A stretch of 26,472 nt of DNA from Hyphomicrobium sp. (GTDB lineage: Bacteria; Pseudomonadota; Alphaproteobacteria; Rhizobiales; Hyphomicrobiaceae). Positions 7,388-15,561 of the stretch are shown one piece after another. Every line of letters begins with the position of its first letter. The stretch's first letter is position 1. The stretch lies in the NCBI GenBank assembly GCA_030598645.1, contig JAUVPN010000001.1:1-26472 (forward strand), given 5' to 3'. The notes beneath the pieces are model-generated. The model was given only the letters and a program-made list of their open reading frames with translations, was not told the DNA's origin and made no database searches. A program made the translations under genes and the position numbers.

Positions 7388-7701
7388 CCGCAATAACGAG
7401 CGACATTCGACCAAAGCGTAAGTTTGCGTTACCTGCAAAAGGCGAACGAAGCGTTCACATCCGCAATCTGCTTCTCACTCTAAAAAAGTTTGAGCATCTG
7501 GCGGGTCGTCGATAATCGACAATCGAGTTGCGGAAACTTTTACTCAATTTGTAACTTTCCCAGCAGAGAGCATTGGCTGACAGCATCTAGTTTTTGTAAA
7601 TGTCTGGAGCCGAAAGCGCCCCACGATAGACAAGCCAACGGTGAACTTGATTTGTTTGCAGATCGACCTGCAAGGCCGAATTTAGTATGTTGAGTTTCAG
7701 G

Positions 7702-7715
7702 GCAGCGATCGCTGC
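7702..7715. repeat. 14-bp perfect palindrome GCAGCGATCGCTGC
   Basis: The sequence is its own reverse complement and contains the octamer GCGATCGC. It lies in non-coding DNA about 230 bp beyond the 3' end of the small secreted protein gene. It could be a protein-binding site or chance in GC-rich DNA. Confidence 0.25.
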
Positions 7716-7945
7716 GGAACCTGCCATTTCGCGGCGACTGCAGCGGCCGGAACATTCTCAACCATAAGCGCGGGGCGCAGCTGCTCTAGAGTTGCACGGC
7801 TGTCGCATATATTTTCGGAAAGAGCGAAGAGAATTAGGGGGAAGTATGAAGCCGCTCTGCGAGATTTACGCAGAACGGCCCCATGCAATCTAGCGGAGCA
7901 GACTACGGGACCGCGTGCCCGTTGCTGCTCTTCTGTAATGGGGCG

Positions 7946-8128
7946 TTAGCCATTGTCTTCGGACGCCTCAGCGGACTTATCGGGTGCATCGCCAGCCGGC
8001 TGTGCCGGGGCCTCAGTTGCGGTTTCGGCCTTATCGTCCATGGGCGCATCTTCCGCAAAAGCCGGAGCAAAAGAACCCAATGCAAGCGCGATCGAAGTAG
8101 CCATTGCGATGTATGTCTTATGGGTCAT
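7946..8128 (-). CDS. small secreted acidic protein
   Basis: The protein has 60 residues. I start it at the ATG at 8128, because GAGGG lies about ten bases upstream and a signal peptide begins there; the frame stays open to 8308 but that extension has no such support. Residues 1-25 are a signal peptide (IAMATSIALALGSFAPAFA, cleavage likely after AFA). The mature part of about 35 residues is very acidic and rich in Asp, Glu, Ala and Pro, with no cysteine and probably no fold. Such small exported acidic proteins are often seen in Hyphomicrobiales, with no known role. It lies 176 bp downstream of the alpha-hydroxy-acid oxidase gene on the same strand, and probably has its own promoter. Confidence 0.65.
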   Translation of the reverse strand: MTHKTYIAMATSIALALGSFAPAFAEDAPMDDKAETATEAPAQPAGDAPDKSAEASEDNG

Positions 8129-8304
8129 GAGTGTGTTTCCCTCGTTGAGTTGCTGAAGCCCCCATGACGCATTTATGGAATCGATTCGAGCGATTTTAGG
8201 ACACGCAGTCAGAAGACTTTGCGAAACGTATTTCGAAAGAACCTGCACTAGGGTTTGCATCTTCGTGAGTGAAACTGTTGTGAGAAATGCCCTTTCGCCC
8301 GCCA

Positions 8305-9435
8305 TCAAGCGATTAGATCGCGCGTGATCTCATCCACGTTGCGACATCCGCACAGCGCCATCGCATGGTCGAACTCCGCATGAATCAATTCGAGCACGGC
8401 ACGCACACCCGCTTCACCGTCAACGGCCAATCCCCAGAGGATCGGTCTGCCGAGCAATACCGCCCGCGCCCCGAATGCGAGTGCCTTGAGAACATCAGTC
8501 CCGCGCCTAATTCCGCCGTCGACAAGCACTTCTACCTCTCCATCGACCGCCTCGATCACTTCTTGCAACGCTCGAATGGTCGGCTGGGCGGTATCAAGCT
8601 GTCTGCCCCCATGATTTGAGCAAATGATCGCCGCGACACCGGCGTCAATCGCGCGCCTTGCATCGTCGCCGCGAGCCACGCCCTTGACGATAACCGGCAA
8701 GCGGGTGAGGGAACGCAACCATTCCACATCGCGCCAGGTCAGATCATCGTCTAGCAGCCTGGCAAAATACTCAGCAACACCTGAGGTGCCGGAAACACGA
8801 GGAACCCTACCTAGCTCGCCATCTCCAAGATTGGCAGCACCTAACCCGTCGGGCAGGTGAAAGTGATTGCGGACATCCGCCTCTCGATGTCCAAGTATCG
8901 GCGCATCGATCGTCAGCACAAGCGCCGTGTAGCCTGCCGCCTCGGCCCGCTCGACGAGCGACTTAGTGACCCCACGATCCTTGTAAATGTAAAGCTGAAA
9001 CCAGCGCAGGCCATTGCTGTCATTGGCGACATCTTCCAACGAGGTGTTTGACATGGTGCTCATGACGTAGATCGTATTGACCGACTTCGCCCCTCGCGCT
9101 GTCGCCAACTCGCCAAGCGGATGCGCCAGGCAGTTGAAGGCACACGGCGCCACCAAAACTGGCATCGCGATCTTTTCGCCTAGGATCGTCGTCACGGTAT
9201 CGCGCGAACCAACGCCGCGAAGCACTCGGTAGCGAAGAAAGATGTCGTTATAGGCTTGCTGGTTCGCCTCGACAGTGATCTCGTCTTTGGCTCCGCTTGC
9301 ATAATAATCGAAGGCCATCGCCGACATGCATTCCTTTGCCATTCGCTCATACTCGAGCAGATTAAGGGCCTGTGGTTCCGATTCATTCACGTTAGTCATT
9401 GTGGCGTCGATCAAACCCCTCGTTGTTTTATTCAT
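8305..9435 (-). CDS. FMN-dependent alpha-hydroxy-acid oxidase/dehydrogenase
   Basis: This enzyme of the glycolate oxidase, lactate oxidase and mandelate dehydrogenase family has 376 residues, a usual length. It oxidises a 2-hydroxy acid to the 2-oxo acid using FMN in a TIM barrel. Visible active-site residues: Y29, Y149 (in QLYIYKDR), R184, K251, H275 and R278 (SNHGGRQLD); H275 is the general base. FMN phosphate contacts are DGGIRRGTD (306-314) and G329-R330. Where plant glycolate oxidase has a Trp (SSWATSS), this has M128 (STMSNTS), so glycolate cannot be assumed. It lacks a cytochrome b2 domain and is soluble. The start is uncertain between ATG 9435 and codon 13; neither has a clear ribosome site. 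It diverges from the SDR gene across a 270-bp gap. Confidence 0.9.
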   Translation of the reverse strand: MNKTTRGLIDATMTNVNESEPQALNLLEYERMAKECMSAMAFDYYASGAKDEITVEANQQAYNDIFLRYRVLRGVGSRDTVTTILGEKIAMPVLVAPCAFNCLAHPLGELATARGAKSVNTIYVMSTMSNTSLEDVANDSNGLRWFQLYIYKDRGVTKSLVERAEAAGYTALVLTIDAPILGHREADVRNHFHLPDGLGAANLGDGELGRVPRVSGTSGVAEYFARLLDDDLTWRDVEWLRSLTRLPVIVKGVARGDDARRAIDAGVAAIICSNHGGRQLDTAQPTIRALQEVIEAVDGEVEVLVDGGIRRGTDVLKALAFGARAVLLGRPILWGLAVDGEAGVRAVLELIHAEFDHAMALCGCRNVDEITRDLIA

Positions 9436-9705
9436 ACAATTGGCAGGCTATCTGATCGAACGACAAAGCGGAACTCCTCAGGCGGAGCTGGTCGCAGCCT
9501 ATGATGCTACTTAATGAGAATTGCCCTTGAATGGAGGTCATCACATTCTCTTGCTAGCTTAAATTCAACGTAGCTGGAGACAATCGGTGGCAGGACGATC
9601 TATCGGGCGAACTAGCGCCAGATAATCTAACCAATATAGGCTGACTATCACGCCTCGCCCTGGTCGCTTTGCCTTTTTGAGACCACAGATAGTGAGGGTG
9701 GCGCA

Positions 9706-10434
9706 TTGATGGACAAAGGAAGTGCAATTATCGTTGGTGCCGGAACCGGGACCGGCGCGGAAGTGGCTAAACTGTTCGCAAAAGCAGGTTATGGGGTCGC
9801 CGTTGCGCGACGCAATGCAGATGCCCTCACCTCTTTAGTTGCCGAGATCGAGCAGAGCGGCGCCCATGCAAAATCTGTTGGCGCAGATGCTTCAGACGAG
9901 CGCGCAGTTATAGATCTTTTCGACACCGCTGAGCGGGCTTTAGGACCCGTTGAGGTTGCCGTCTTTAACGCTGCTGGCATTATGAGGGGGTCCATACTTG
10001 AGACGACAAAGAACGATTTCGAACTGATGTGGCGAGCGTCTGCGTTGGGTGGGTTCCTTGTCGGCCGTGAGGCTGCACGACGCATGACAAGGAGAGGACG
10101 CGGTACAATTATATTTACAGGCGCAACTGCATCCACCAAGGCCAGCGCCAACTTTGCTGCATTCGCTGCCGGAAAGCATGGACTTCGCGCGGTCGCACAG
10201 AGCATGGCCAGGGAGCTGGGACCTAAGGGTATACACATCGCACACGTCATCGTTGACGGCGTTATCAATGTCCAACGTAGCCGCGAGATGATGCCGGACC
10301 GCACCGAAGCTAAAGGTCCTAACGGCCTTATCGACGCTAAGCGTATCGCCGAATCGTATCTATGGCTGCACAAACAGCCTCGGGATTCCTGGACATTCGA
10401 ATTGGATTTGAGGCCCGCCATCGAGCCTTGGTGA
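9706..10434 (+). CDS. SDR-superfamily protein lacking the canonical Ser-Tyr pair
   Basis: This Rossmann-fold short-chain dehydrogenase/reductase-like protein has 242 residues. The nucleotide-binding turn GAGTGTG (11-17) and the NAAG motif (88-91) are present. The catalytic YxxxK reads F153-A-A-G-K157, and the position 13 residues earlier, Ser in canonical SDRs, is A140 (FTGATAS). So Lys remains but Ser and Tyr are replaced. The segment AQSMARELGPKGIHIAHV is characteristic of one SDR subfamily in which I recall Phe at this position, so the change may be ancestral. Redox activity is doubtful; ligand binding or another reaction is possible. ATG at 9706 or 9709; only weak GTGAGGGTGG lies upstream. 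Divergent from the alpha-hydroxy-acid oxidase, with which it may share a control region. Confidence 0.82.
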   Translation: MMDKGSAIIVGAGTGTGAEVAKLFAKAGYGVAVARRNADALTSLVAEIEQSGAHAKSVGADASDERAVIDLFDTAERALGPVEVAVFNAAGIMRGSILETTKNDFELMWRASALGGFLVGREAARRMTRRGRGTIIFTGATASTKASANFAAFAAGKHGLRAVAQSMARELGPKGIHIAHVIVDGVINVQRSREMMPDRTEAKGPNGLIDAKRIAESYLWLHKQPRDSWTFELDLRPAIEPW

Positions 10435-11196
10435 AGAGGGTCGAGCCCTTCGGGCCGAAGCAATCCTTGAGAGCCCTATCTCTGCGACCTTACCCTATGA
10501 TGTTCTCAATCCGCTTTTGTTTGCGAAGTTTGGACGAAAGCCACTTATTGATTCATATCTTTGCAGCCTTGTTTAACAAGCGGAAGCTGCCGTTGCCCAC
10601 GGCATCAAAGATTTGGGGGCGCACAGCGTGGTGACCAATACACTGACGTTGAGAAGCATCACGACTTCGAAACGGTTTTAAATGAAAAGGCTCCAGTCTC
10701 GCAACGGGCCGAAGACCTTAAGCCAAGGATAGCAGGAAGCGCTCCATTCAAGGCCATCGTGCAGGCAGTTTCGGGAACCGAGATCGCTCCATTGCCGCTG
10801 GAGAGCGGCTGTTTCAAAACAGGCCCCGAACAAGCCACGCCGCCGGTATCAGGATCCTTCCTACCGGCGGAGACAAAGAGGGTTTGAAACTGCGGACACT
10901 CGTCCTGGGGGATTAGTTTGCCTCAGGTTGCGAATGGTTGACCGAATCTCCTCAGGTCTACGTCCGCTAGCAGGCTCAGTTGAGTTGGCGTCCACGATCG
11001 AGACGTTCCACAAGCGGGCACTGCAGTTTTCTTCTAGGTCCGCTCCATGTCTACCGATCTCAACGCCGCACGGAGGGCCGGCTCTAATGAGGCTGGAATG
11101 TGGCTGCCTTGCTACAGAGTCGGCTGAGCATAAGTGATAGAATTAAACTGATTTGCGAGTGCCGGTTTCAACTTCACACACTCGAGGGAACCTGCC
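10435..11196. other. 762-bp region without an intact gene; possible decayed coding sequence
   Basis: No complete gene is supported. Several open stretches look protein-like but break off. One frame, from just after the SDR stop to a TAA at 10575, reads ...SATLPYDVLNPLLFAKFGRK. A second, about 10582-10680, reads EAAVAHGIKDLGAHSVVTNT. A third continues DVEKHHDFETVLNEKAP to a TGA near 10887. The changes of frame suggest a decayed gene, but I cannot name a parent family. The last 100 bases before 11197 are A/T-richer and may carry a promoter for the small frame at 11197. Confidence 0.3.
10441..10458 (+). terminator. stem-loop just after the SDR gene
   Basis: TCG-A-GCCC-TTC-GGGC-CGA forms a seven-pair stem with one bulged A and a three-base loop, starting seven bases after the SDR stop codon. 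There is no T tract after it, so it is at best a weak or factor-dependent terminator, or an mRNA 3'-end stabiliser. Confidence 0.3.
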
Positions 11197-11280
11197 ATGT
11201 CCGAAATCATTCGCAGTGGCCTTATCCTTTGCATGGGCCTGACCGTGATGTGCGCGGGTCTTGTTCTCATCTTGTATTAG
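11197..11280 (+). CDS. possible 27-residue single-helix membrane peptide
   Basis: The frame runs from ATG 11197 to TAG 11278-11280, with GAGGGAA about eight bases upstream as a plausible ribosome site. The product starts MSEIIRSGLILC and then runs hydrophobic to the end (GLTVMCAGLVLILY), making one membrane helix with a short charged N-terminus. Tiny membrane peptides of this form are common and often regulate larger membrane proteins, but nothing here shows a partner. Chance cannot be excluded at this length; the ribosome site and the clean helix are the main support. Confidence 0.4.
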   Translation: MSEIIRSGLILCMGLTVMCAGLVLILY

Positions 11281-11597
11281 TGAGCGTCGCTGCTGCCCGG
11301 CGCAATGGCTCTAGGCAACTATAATCTGCGCAAGCTCCCTCATTAGACCGCTAAACCTTACGTACGCCTGCGCCCCAGCGTTGCTCCGATAAACGTCCGC
11401 GATATTGACCGCATAATCAAAATTTCTGCCACGCATTTATCTTTGCGCGGCGACTGCAGTTGTGGACCGCACTCCAATCGCCGCCGTTCTGACGCGCTAT
11501 GCCGGGAGCCGACCTGGCCGCACCGCTTCACAGCCGCATTATTTGGGCTAGCGTAGGCGTGGCTACCACGTTGCCTGCCAGGCGGACGAGGATCTAG
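11281..11597. other. intergenic region, no supported gene
   Basis: These 317 bases lie between the tiny plus-strand frame and the 3' end of the DUF192 gene. No open frame with a ribosome site and no hairpin followed by a T tract was found on either strand. I see nothing I can name here. Confidence 0.4.
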
Positions 11598-12074
11598 TTA
11601 AGGCGCGCTTTGCGAAAAGTGCGGATGGCGAACACGGTCACCAGGCTTCAAGCCCAAACGGTCCGCCGCACCGCCGGCAAGCTCGAGCACAGCGGTCACT
11701 GGACCTTCCGAGGCGATGATGCGCTCCGACATGGGCTCGGCGCGCTTCTCAACGCGATGCACGACTCCGTCAGCGCGGATGAAGACCATATCGAGCGGAA
11801 TATATGTGTTGCGCATCCACATGGTCACTTCTTGAGGCGTCTCGTAAGGAAAAAGCATACCATTCCCATCAGCGAGAAAAGTACGAAACATAAGCCCCAC
11901 TCGCTTTTCCGCGGGCCCAGCAGCAATCTCCACCGCGATCGGCTGCTCTCGACCATCGCTGGCAATCAGCCACAAACGCTCGACACGCATTTTCGCGGCA
12001 AGCCCAGGGACCCAAACAAGTGTCAACGTGGAGAGAGCAAAAAGCAGGGCCGTCCAGCGGACAGCCCTGCTCAA
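11598..12074 (-). CDS. DUF192 family exported protein
   Basis: The product is about 158 residues. Residues 1-27 form a signal peptide (RWTALLFALSTLTLVWVPGLAA), so it is exported. The DUF192 domain fills the rest, with the signatures RVGLMFRTFL, GMLFPYETP, MWMRNTYIPLDMVFI and VLELAGGAADRLGLKPGD. The family is small, beta-rich and of unproven biochemical role. The frame is open upstream to 12461 inside the cold-shock gene; I favour TTG at 12074 because it places the signal peptide correctly, but it has no good ribosome site. The cold-shock gene ends 29 bp upstream on the same strand, a pairing often seen in Rhizobiales. A terminator-like hairpin overlaps the first codons. Confidence 0.8.
   Translation of the reverse strand: MSRAVRWTALLFALSTLTLVWVPGLAAKMRVERLWLIASDGREQPIAVEIAAGPAEKRVGLMFRTFLADGNGMLFPYETPQEVTMWMRNTYIPLDMVFIRADGVVHRVEKRAEPMSERIIASEGPVTAVLELAGGAADRLGLKPGDRVRHPHFSQSAP
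12039..12070 (-). terminator. rho-independent terminator or attenuator between csp-like gene and DUF192 gene
   Basis: On the minus strand, GCAGGGC-T-GTCC, loop GCT, GGAC-G-GCCCTGC form a 12-pair stem with one T-G wobble, directly followed by five T residues. It begins about 34 bp after the cold-shock stop codon (12104). This is a textbook intrinsic terminator. It also lies within the first codons of the DUF192 gene, encoding part of its signal peptide, so it may act as an attenuator that limits read-through, or DUF192 may have a different start. Confidence 0.75.
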
Positions 12075-12103
12075 AATATCTAGGCCAGCGTTCTTGCGAA
12101 AGC

Positions 12104-12700
12104 TTAGTGGGTCGGTGGTAGTCCCGATACCCCGTCTGGTCGCAGTTCGGCTGCCATACAGCCTTTCGACCCGTGACCCCAGCGAACCTGGACCATTTGA
12201 CCCGGCCGAAGTTCTGTAAAACCGAACCGACGTAGGGTCTCCATGTGCACGAACACATCCGGAGTACCATCTCCGCGGGTCAAGAACCCAAATCCGCGCA
12301 CCCTGTTGAACCACTTGACCATGGCCCGCTCCCAATCGCTCTCGGGCTCCACTACCACGTGGGTCCGCTGCGGCAGCTGGGATGGGTGAATTGCGGTGCT
12401 CTCGTCCATGCTGAGGATGCGGAAGGCTTGCATGCCTTTCGGACGACGCAGGACCTCGCAATGAACTCGCGCTCCTTCATATGCAGTCTGGAACCCGCCA
12501 GCCCTCAGACACGTGACGTGAAGTAGAATATCGGCCAATCCGTTGTCAGGAACAATGAACCCATATCCCTTTGATGCGTCAAACCATTTGATTGACCCGA
12601 CGACCTCGAACACCTCGATGCCGGCCTCGTCGGCACCTTCGAGGCTGCCCTCGACCGGACCTTCGAATTGAGAAAGGTCAGGACGTTTTGTGTCCCCCAT
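12104..12700 (-). CDS. double cold-shock-domain protein
   Basis: The protein has 198 residues and two cold-shock domains, the usual layout in alphaproteobacteria (Caulobacter CspC/CspD type). Domain 1 covers about 34-98, with RNP1 KGYGFI (44-49) and RNP2 ILLH (58-61). Domain 2 covers about 126-188, with RGFGFL (135-140) and VFVH (149-152). Each binds single-stranded nucleic acid, and the protein probably acts as an RNA chaperone in the cytoplasm, at stress or stationary phase. A flexible acidic N-terminus (1-30) and a linker (99-125) flank the domains. In domain 1, [10 protein letters not shown] replaces the more usual DVFVHxS. The start is ATG 12700 with GGGG eight bases upstream. The long region upstream (to 13228) would hold its leader. 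Confidence 0.92.
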   Translation of the reverse strand: MGDTKRPDLSQFEGPVEGSLEGADEAGIEVFEVVGSIKWFDASKGYGFIVPDNGLADILLHVTCLRAGGFQTAYEGARVHCEVLRRPKGMQAFRILSMDESTAIHPSQLPQRTHVVVEPESDWERAMVKWFNRVRGFGFLTRGDGTPDVFVHMETLRRFGFTELRPGQMVQVRWGHGSKGCMAAELRPDGVSGLPPTH

Positions 12701-13228
12701 CTGTAATACCCCGCTACTGCTCTACGTTGCCCTTGCAATCCCACCCCCCGTCTTGGCGACATGAAAGATGCCCTCTCCATGCGCGCCGCCGGTGCGAGAC
12801 AGGGCAAAGAATATCACCTGATGTCGCCGCGGCTAGAGACTTAATTCTGCCAACATCTCGCCACGCACGGTGTCCCAGTAATGTCCACATGAGTATCTGT
12901 TGGTTAAAGCTCTGAAACGTTTCAAACTTCCGGCATAGTGATTCTTCCCCAAAATTCGTGATTGATGCTTTCAACGCCACACCCGCCAATAACCTGTGAT
13001 CATAAATATTGGAGAAACATGCGAAGAATGCTTGCTTACTGATTCGCATTCATCGATGCCTAACATTACGAGCCGCACCAACATCAAGCTTGGAATCTTG
13101 TCACATCTTGTCCACCGCTCGTCCCCAAAAAGCTTAAAGTCGATGGCTTGTCCCGCTGGCGCCGCCTGAGAGCTAACTGGTGCCTATCGGTCACACAATT
13201 GCGGCGACCCTGACGGCAAGGAGTTGTC
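12701..13228. other. divergent upstream region of the cold-shock and glyoxalase genes
   Basis: These 528 bases should hold promoters for both flanking genes. Cold-shock genes often have long structured leaders, and the bases nearest 12701 may be such a 5' UTR. A 111-codon minus-strand frame (12714-13049) lacks a ribosome site and was not called. No clear -35/-10 pair was settled on. Confidence 0.4.
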
Positions 13229-13669
13229 ATGAGATTTCTACACACGATGGTCCGCGTCAGCGACCTCGATGAGAGTCTGACGTTCTATTGCACTTTACTC
13301 GGGCTCATCGAGGTACGCCGCATGGACAGCCGTGCGGGCCGCTTCACGCTAATATTTCTTGCTGCCCCAAATGACTACGAACGCGCGAAATCCGAGCGCG
13401 CACCGCTCATCGAACTCACCTACAATTGGGACAAGGAAGACTATGGCTCAGAGCGTAACTTCGGTCATTTAGCCTTCGAGGTCGACGATATTCATGCGGT
13501 CTGTGAACGGCTCCAATCCGCCGGTGTCGTCATAAACCGTCCGCCCCGCGACGGCCGCATGGCCTTCGTGCGCTCCCCGGACAATATCTCCATCGAATTG
13601 CTGCAAAAGGGTTCTGCCCTGCCTCCCAGTGAGCCTTGGACGGCAATGGAGAACTCAGGAACCTGGTGA
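13229..13669 (+). CDS. gloA: glyoxalase I (lactoylglutathione lyase)
   Basis: The enzyme converts the hemithioacetal of methylglyoxal and glutathione to S-lactoylglutathione in the cytoplasm, detoxifying methylglyoxal. The product has 146 residues in two vicinal-oxygen-chelate modules. The four metal ligands are visible: H5 (FLHTMVRV), E62 (PLIELTYNWD), H80 (NFGHLAFEV) and E123 (ISIELLQ). Absence of the extra loops of yeast/human enzymes fits the bacterial, nickel-dependent E. coli type, although the metal is inference. The start is ATG 13229, with AAGGAG six bases upstream. It stands alone, 234 bp ahead of cysH, with a palindrome between them. Confidence 0.93.
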   Translation: MRFLHTMVRVSDLDESLTFYCTLLGLIEVRRMDSRAGRFTLIFLAAPNDYERAKSERAPLIELTYNWDKEDYGSERNFGHLAFEVDDIHAVCERLQSAGVVINRPPRDGRMAFVRSPDNISIELLQKGSALPPSEPWTAMENSGTW

Positions 13670-13712
13670 CCAGCAGTGCTCGACAATACACTGTTCCAAC
13701 TTCACTGGTTTT

Positions 13713-13727
13713 GGGAAAAATTTTCCC
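13713..13727. repeat. perfect palindrome GGGAAAA-A-TTTTCCC between gloA and cysH
   Basis: Seven-base arms around a single central A, 44 bp after the gloA stop and about 177 bp before the chosen cysH start. With no loop and no T tract it is unlikely to work as a terminator. It is a candidate operator for the cysHDN arm; the regulator is unknown. Confidence 0.4.
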
Positions 13728-13903
13728 TCATAACCGTCTTGCGAAATAACATACTATTTTTATTTGCTTGATAGGCTTTAATTGAGAACGTGTTTCCCCT
13801 ATTTTTCGACTCAACTTCGCTAGGGATCACGATTTCAATGAAGTCATCACGCCAGAGCGGTGCCACAAAGGCGCCCGGCTCCAGGAGAGCAGGGCAAAAG
13901 CCC

Positions 13904-14659
13904 ATGAGCACCAAACTTTCAGCTCGTTTACCTGTGTGTGACGTGGCTGTCCTCGATCGCCGTCTTGCGGCAATCAACCAGCTGGAAGATCGCCTGAAGG
14001 AAATCACACGCGCCATCCCTGGCCGCTTGACGTTCTCGACAAGCCTTGGACTGGAAGACCAGGCGATTGTCCATGCCATTGCCACAAGCGGCGTCGGCAT
14101 CGACGTCTTCACGCTCGACACGGGCCGGCACTTTCCTGAGACACTTGAAACACTCGATGAAAGCGAGCGGCGCTATGGCCTCAACATTCGCGTTGTTGCA
14201 CCAGATGCACTCGAGATCGAGGCACTCGTTGCTCGCGACGGAATCAACGGCTTCCGACTTGCGGTTGAAAACCGTAAGGCCTGTTGCGAGGTGCGCAAGG
14301 TGCGTCCGCTGAAACGCGCCTTGTCGGGTGCGCAAGGGTGGGTCACCGGTCTACGGCGCAGCCAATCCATCGAGCGTACTGAAACTCCGTTCGCGACATG
14401 GGATCGAGAGCACGGCCTTATAAAAGTCAACCCTATCGCAGACTGGTCTTTGAAACAGCTGGAGGCATATATCGCCGCGAACAAAGTGCCGATCAATCCG
14501 CTCCACGCCAAAGGGTACCCTTCGATCGGCTGCCAACCATGCACGCGGGCAATCAAACCCGGAGAGGACGTACGCGCTGGCCGCTGGTGGTGGGAGAACG
14601 AGGACGGCAAAGAATGTGGGCTGCATAGCGCCCCCCCGCGCAAGGAAGCTGCAGCATGA
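13904..14659 (+). CDS. cysH: assimilatory adenylylsulfate (APS) reductase
   Basis: The enzyme reduces APS to sulfite with thioredoxin in the cytoplasm. The product has 251 residues from ATG 13904; in-frame starts at 13838 (ATG) and 13790 (GTG) would give 273 or 289, but 251 matches the family and an AGGAG lies upstream. The adenylate-binding core holds [10 protein letters not shown] and the [11 protein letters not shown] segment. Cysteines C127-C128 (KACCEVRK) and C210-C213 (GCQPCTR) are the CC...CxxC set that binds a [4Fe-4S] cluster in APS reductases and is absent from E. coli-type PAPS reductases. C238 in ECGLH is the catalytic cysteine. It is the first gene of cysH-cysD-cysN, overlapping cysD by 4 bp (ATGA), which implies translational coupling. 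Confidence 0.95.
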   Translation: MSTKLSARLPVCDVAVLDRRLAAINQLEDRLKEITRAIPGRLTFSTSLGLEDQAIVHAIATSGVGIDVFTLDTGRHFPETLETLDESERRYGLNIRVVAPDALEIEALVARDGINGFRLAVENRKACCEVRKVRPLKRALSGAQGWVTGLRRSQSIERTETPFATWDREHGLIKVNPIADWSLKQLEAYIAANKVPINPLHAKGYPSIGCQPCTRAIKPGEDVRAGRWWWENEDGKECGLHSAPPRKEAAA

Positions 14660-15561
14660 CGGCGCCGTTCTCGCACCTAGATCTGTTGGAAGCCGAGGGC
14701 ATCCACATTTTCCGTGAGGCTGCAGCGCAGTTCCGCAAGCCGGTCCTACTTTATTCGATCGGCAAAGACTCCACCGTCCTTTTGCACATTGCACGCAAAG
14801 CCTTTTGGCCTCAGAAACCGCCCTTCCCACTGCTCCACATCGATACGACGTGGAAGTTCAAGGACATGATCACGTTTCGCGACAAGACCGTGCGTGACTT
14901 GGATCTCGACCTCATCGTTCATACGAACGAAGAAGGCATCAAACGCGGCATTAATCCGGTCGATCATTCGCCATCTGTTTACACAGACGTGATGAAGACG
15001 CAGGCCCTGAAAGCTGCGCTAGATCAACACGGTTTCGATGCAGCATTTGGCGGCGCACGCCGCGATGAAGAAGGTTCACGCGCTAAGGAGCGCGTCTTTT
15101 CGTTTCGGTCGCCGGGTCACCGCTGGGATCCGCGCCGCCAACGTCCTGAGATGTGGCAGTTGTTGAATGGTCGTCTCGGCACGGGCGAAACAGTGCGTGT
15201 CTTCCCTCTGTCAAATTGGACGGAGAAAGACGTGTGGCGGTATATCGCGCGCGAGGATCTTGACGTGGTGCCTCTGTACTTTGCGGCCAAGCGTCCCACG
15301 ATCGAACGCGGCGGCCAACTCCTCGTCCTCGATGATGACCGCCTACCTTTACAAGCGAGTGAAAAGCCCGAAGTCAGGGAGGTTCGCTTCCGTACTCTTG
15401 GTTGCTGGCCGTTGACGGCAGCCGTTCCGTCTACGGCCACCGACATCAAAGCCGTCGTCGAAGAAACACTTGCCGCCCGAACCTCGGAACGCCAGGGCCG
15501 GCTGATCGACCACGATCAGTCCGGCGCTATGGAGCGCAAGAAGCACGAAGGCTACTTTTGA
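14656..15561 (+). CDS. cysD: sulfate adenylyltransferase subunit 2
   Basis: This is the catalytic subunit of ATP sulfurylase, which joins sulfate and ATP to make APS and pyrophosphate, driven by GTP hydrolysis in CysN. The product has 301 residues, the standard length. The PP-loop YSIGKDST lies at 33-40. Other family segments are [25 protein letters not shown] and [16 protein letters not shown], and the C-terminus ends in the typical [10 protein letters not shown]. The ATG overlaps the cysH stop by 4 bp, and the TGA overlaps the cysN ATG by one base, so the three genes should be translated in coupled fashion. Confidence 0.97.
   Translation: MTAPFSHLDLLEAEGIHIFREAAAQFRKPVLLYSIGKDSTVLLHIARKAFWPQKPPFPLLHIDTTWKFKDMITFRDKTVRDLDLDLIVHTNEEGIKRGINPVDHSPSVYTDVMKTQALKAALDQHGFDAAFGGARRDEEGSRAKERVFSFRSPGHRWDPRRQRPEMWQLLNGRLGTGETVRVFPLSNWTEKDVWRYIAREDLDVVPLYFAAKRPTIERGGQLLVLDDDRLPLQASEKPEVREVRFRTLGCWPLTAAVPSTATDIKAVVEETLAARTSERQGRLIDHDQSGAMERKKHEGYF

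Larger units (their letters stand above)
7295..7945. other. intergenic region with several palindromes, no supported gene
   Basis: These 651 bases separate the start of the transpeptidase from the 3' end of the small secreted protein gene. Open frames of 60-75 codons exist on both strands (7490-7693, 7540-7761, 7697-7888), but none has a ribosome site or a recognisable product. Three palindromes are present: 7369-7387, GTCGAT-A-ATCGAC at 7508-7520, and 7702-7715. The transpeptidase promoter is expected near 7330-7400. Confidence 0.4.

Noticed and set aside
7697..7888. 63-codon minus-strand frame upstream-like to unknown proteins
   Set aside because: No ribosome site and no recognisable motif; treated as non-coding.
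10928..11137. 69-codon plus-strand frame
   Set aside because: No ribosome site and no hydrophobic or domain pattern; the composition looks random.
12075..12461. N-terminal extension of the DUF192 frame into the cold-shock gene
   Set aside because: The 129 extra codons are out of frame inside the second cold-shock domain and would bury the signal peptide.
12714..13049. 111-codon minus-strand frame upstream of the cold-shock gene
   Set aside because: No ribosome site, no family resemblance, and it occupies the region where the cold-shock leader and promoter must lie.
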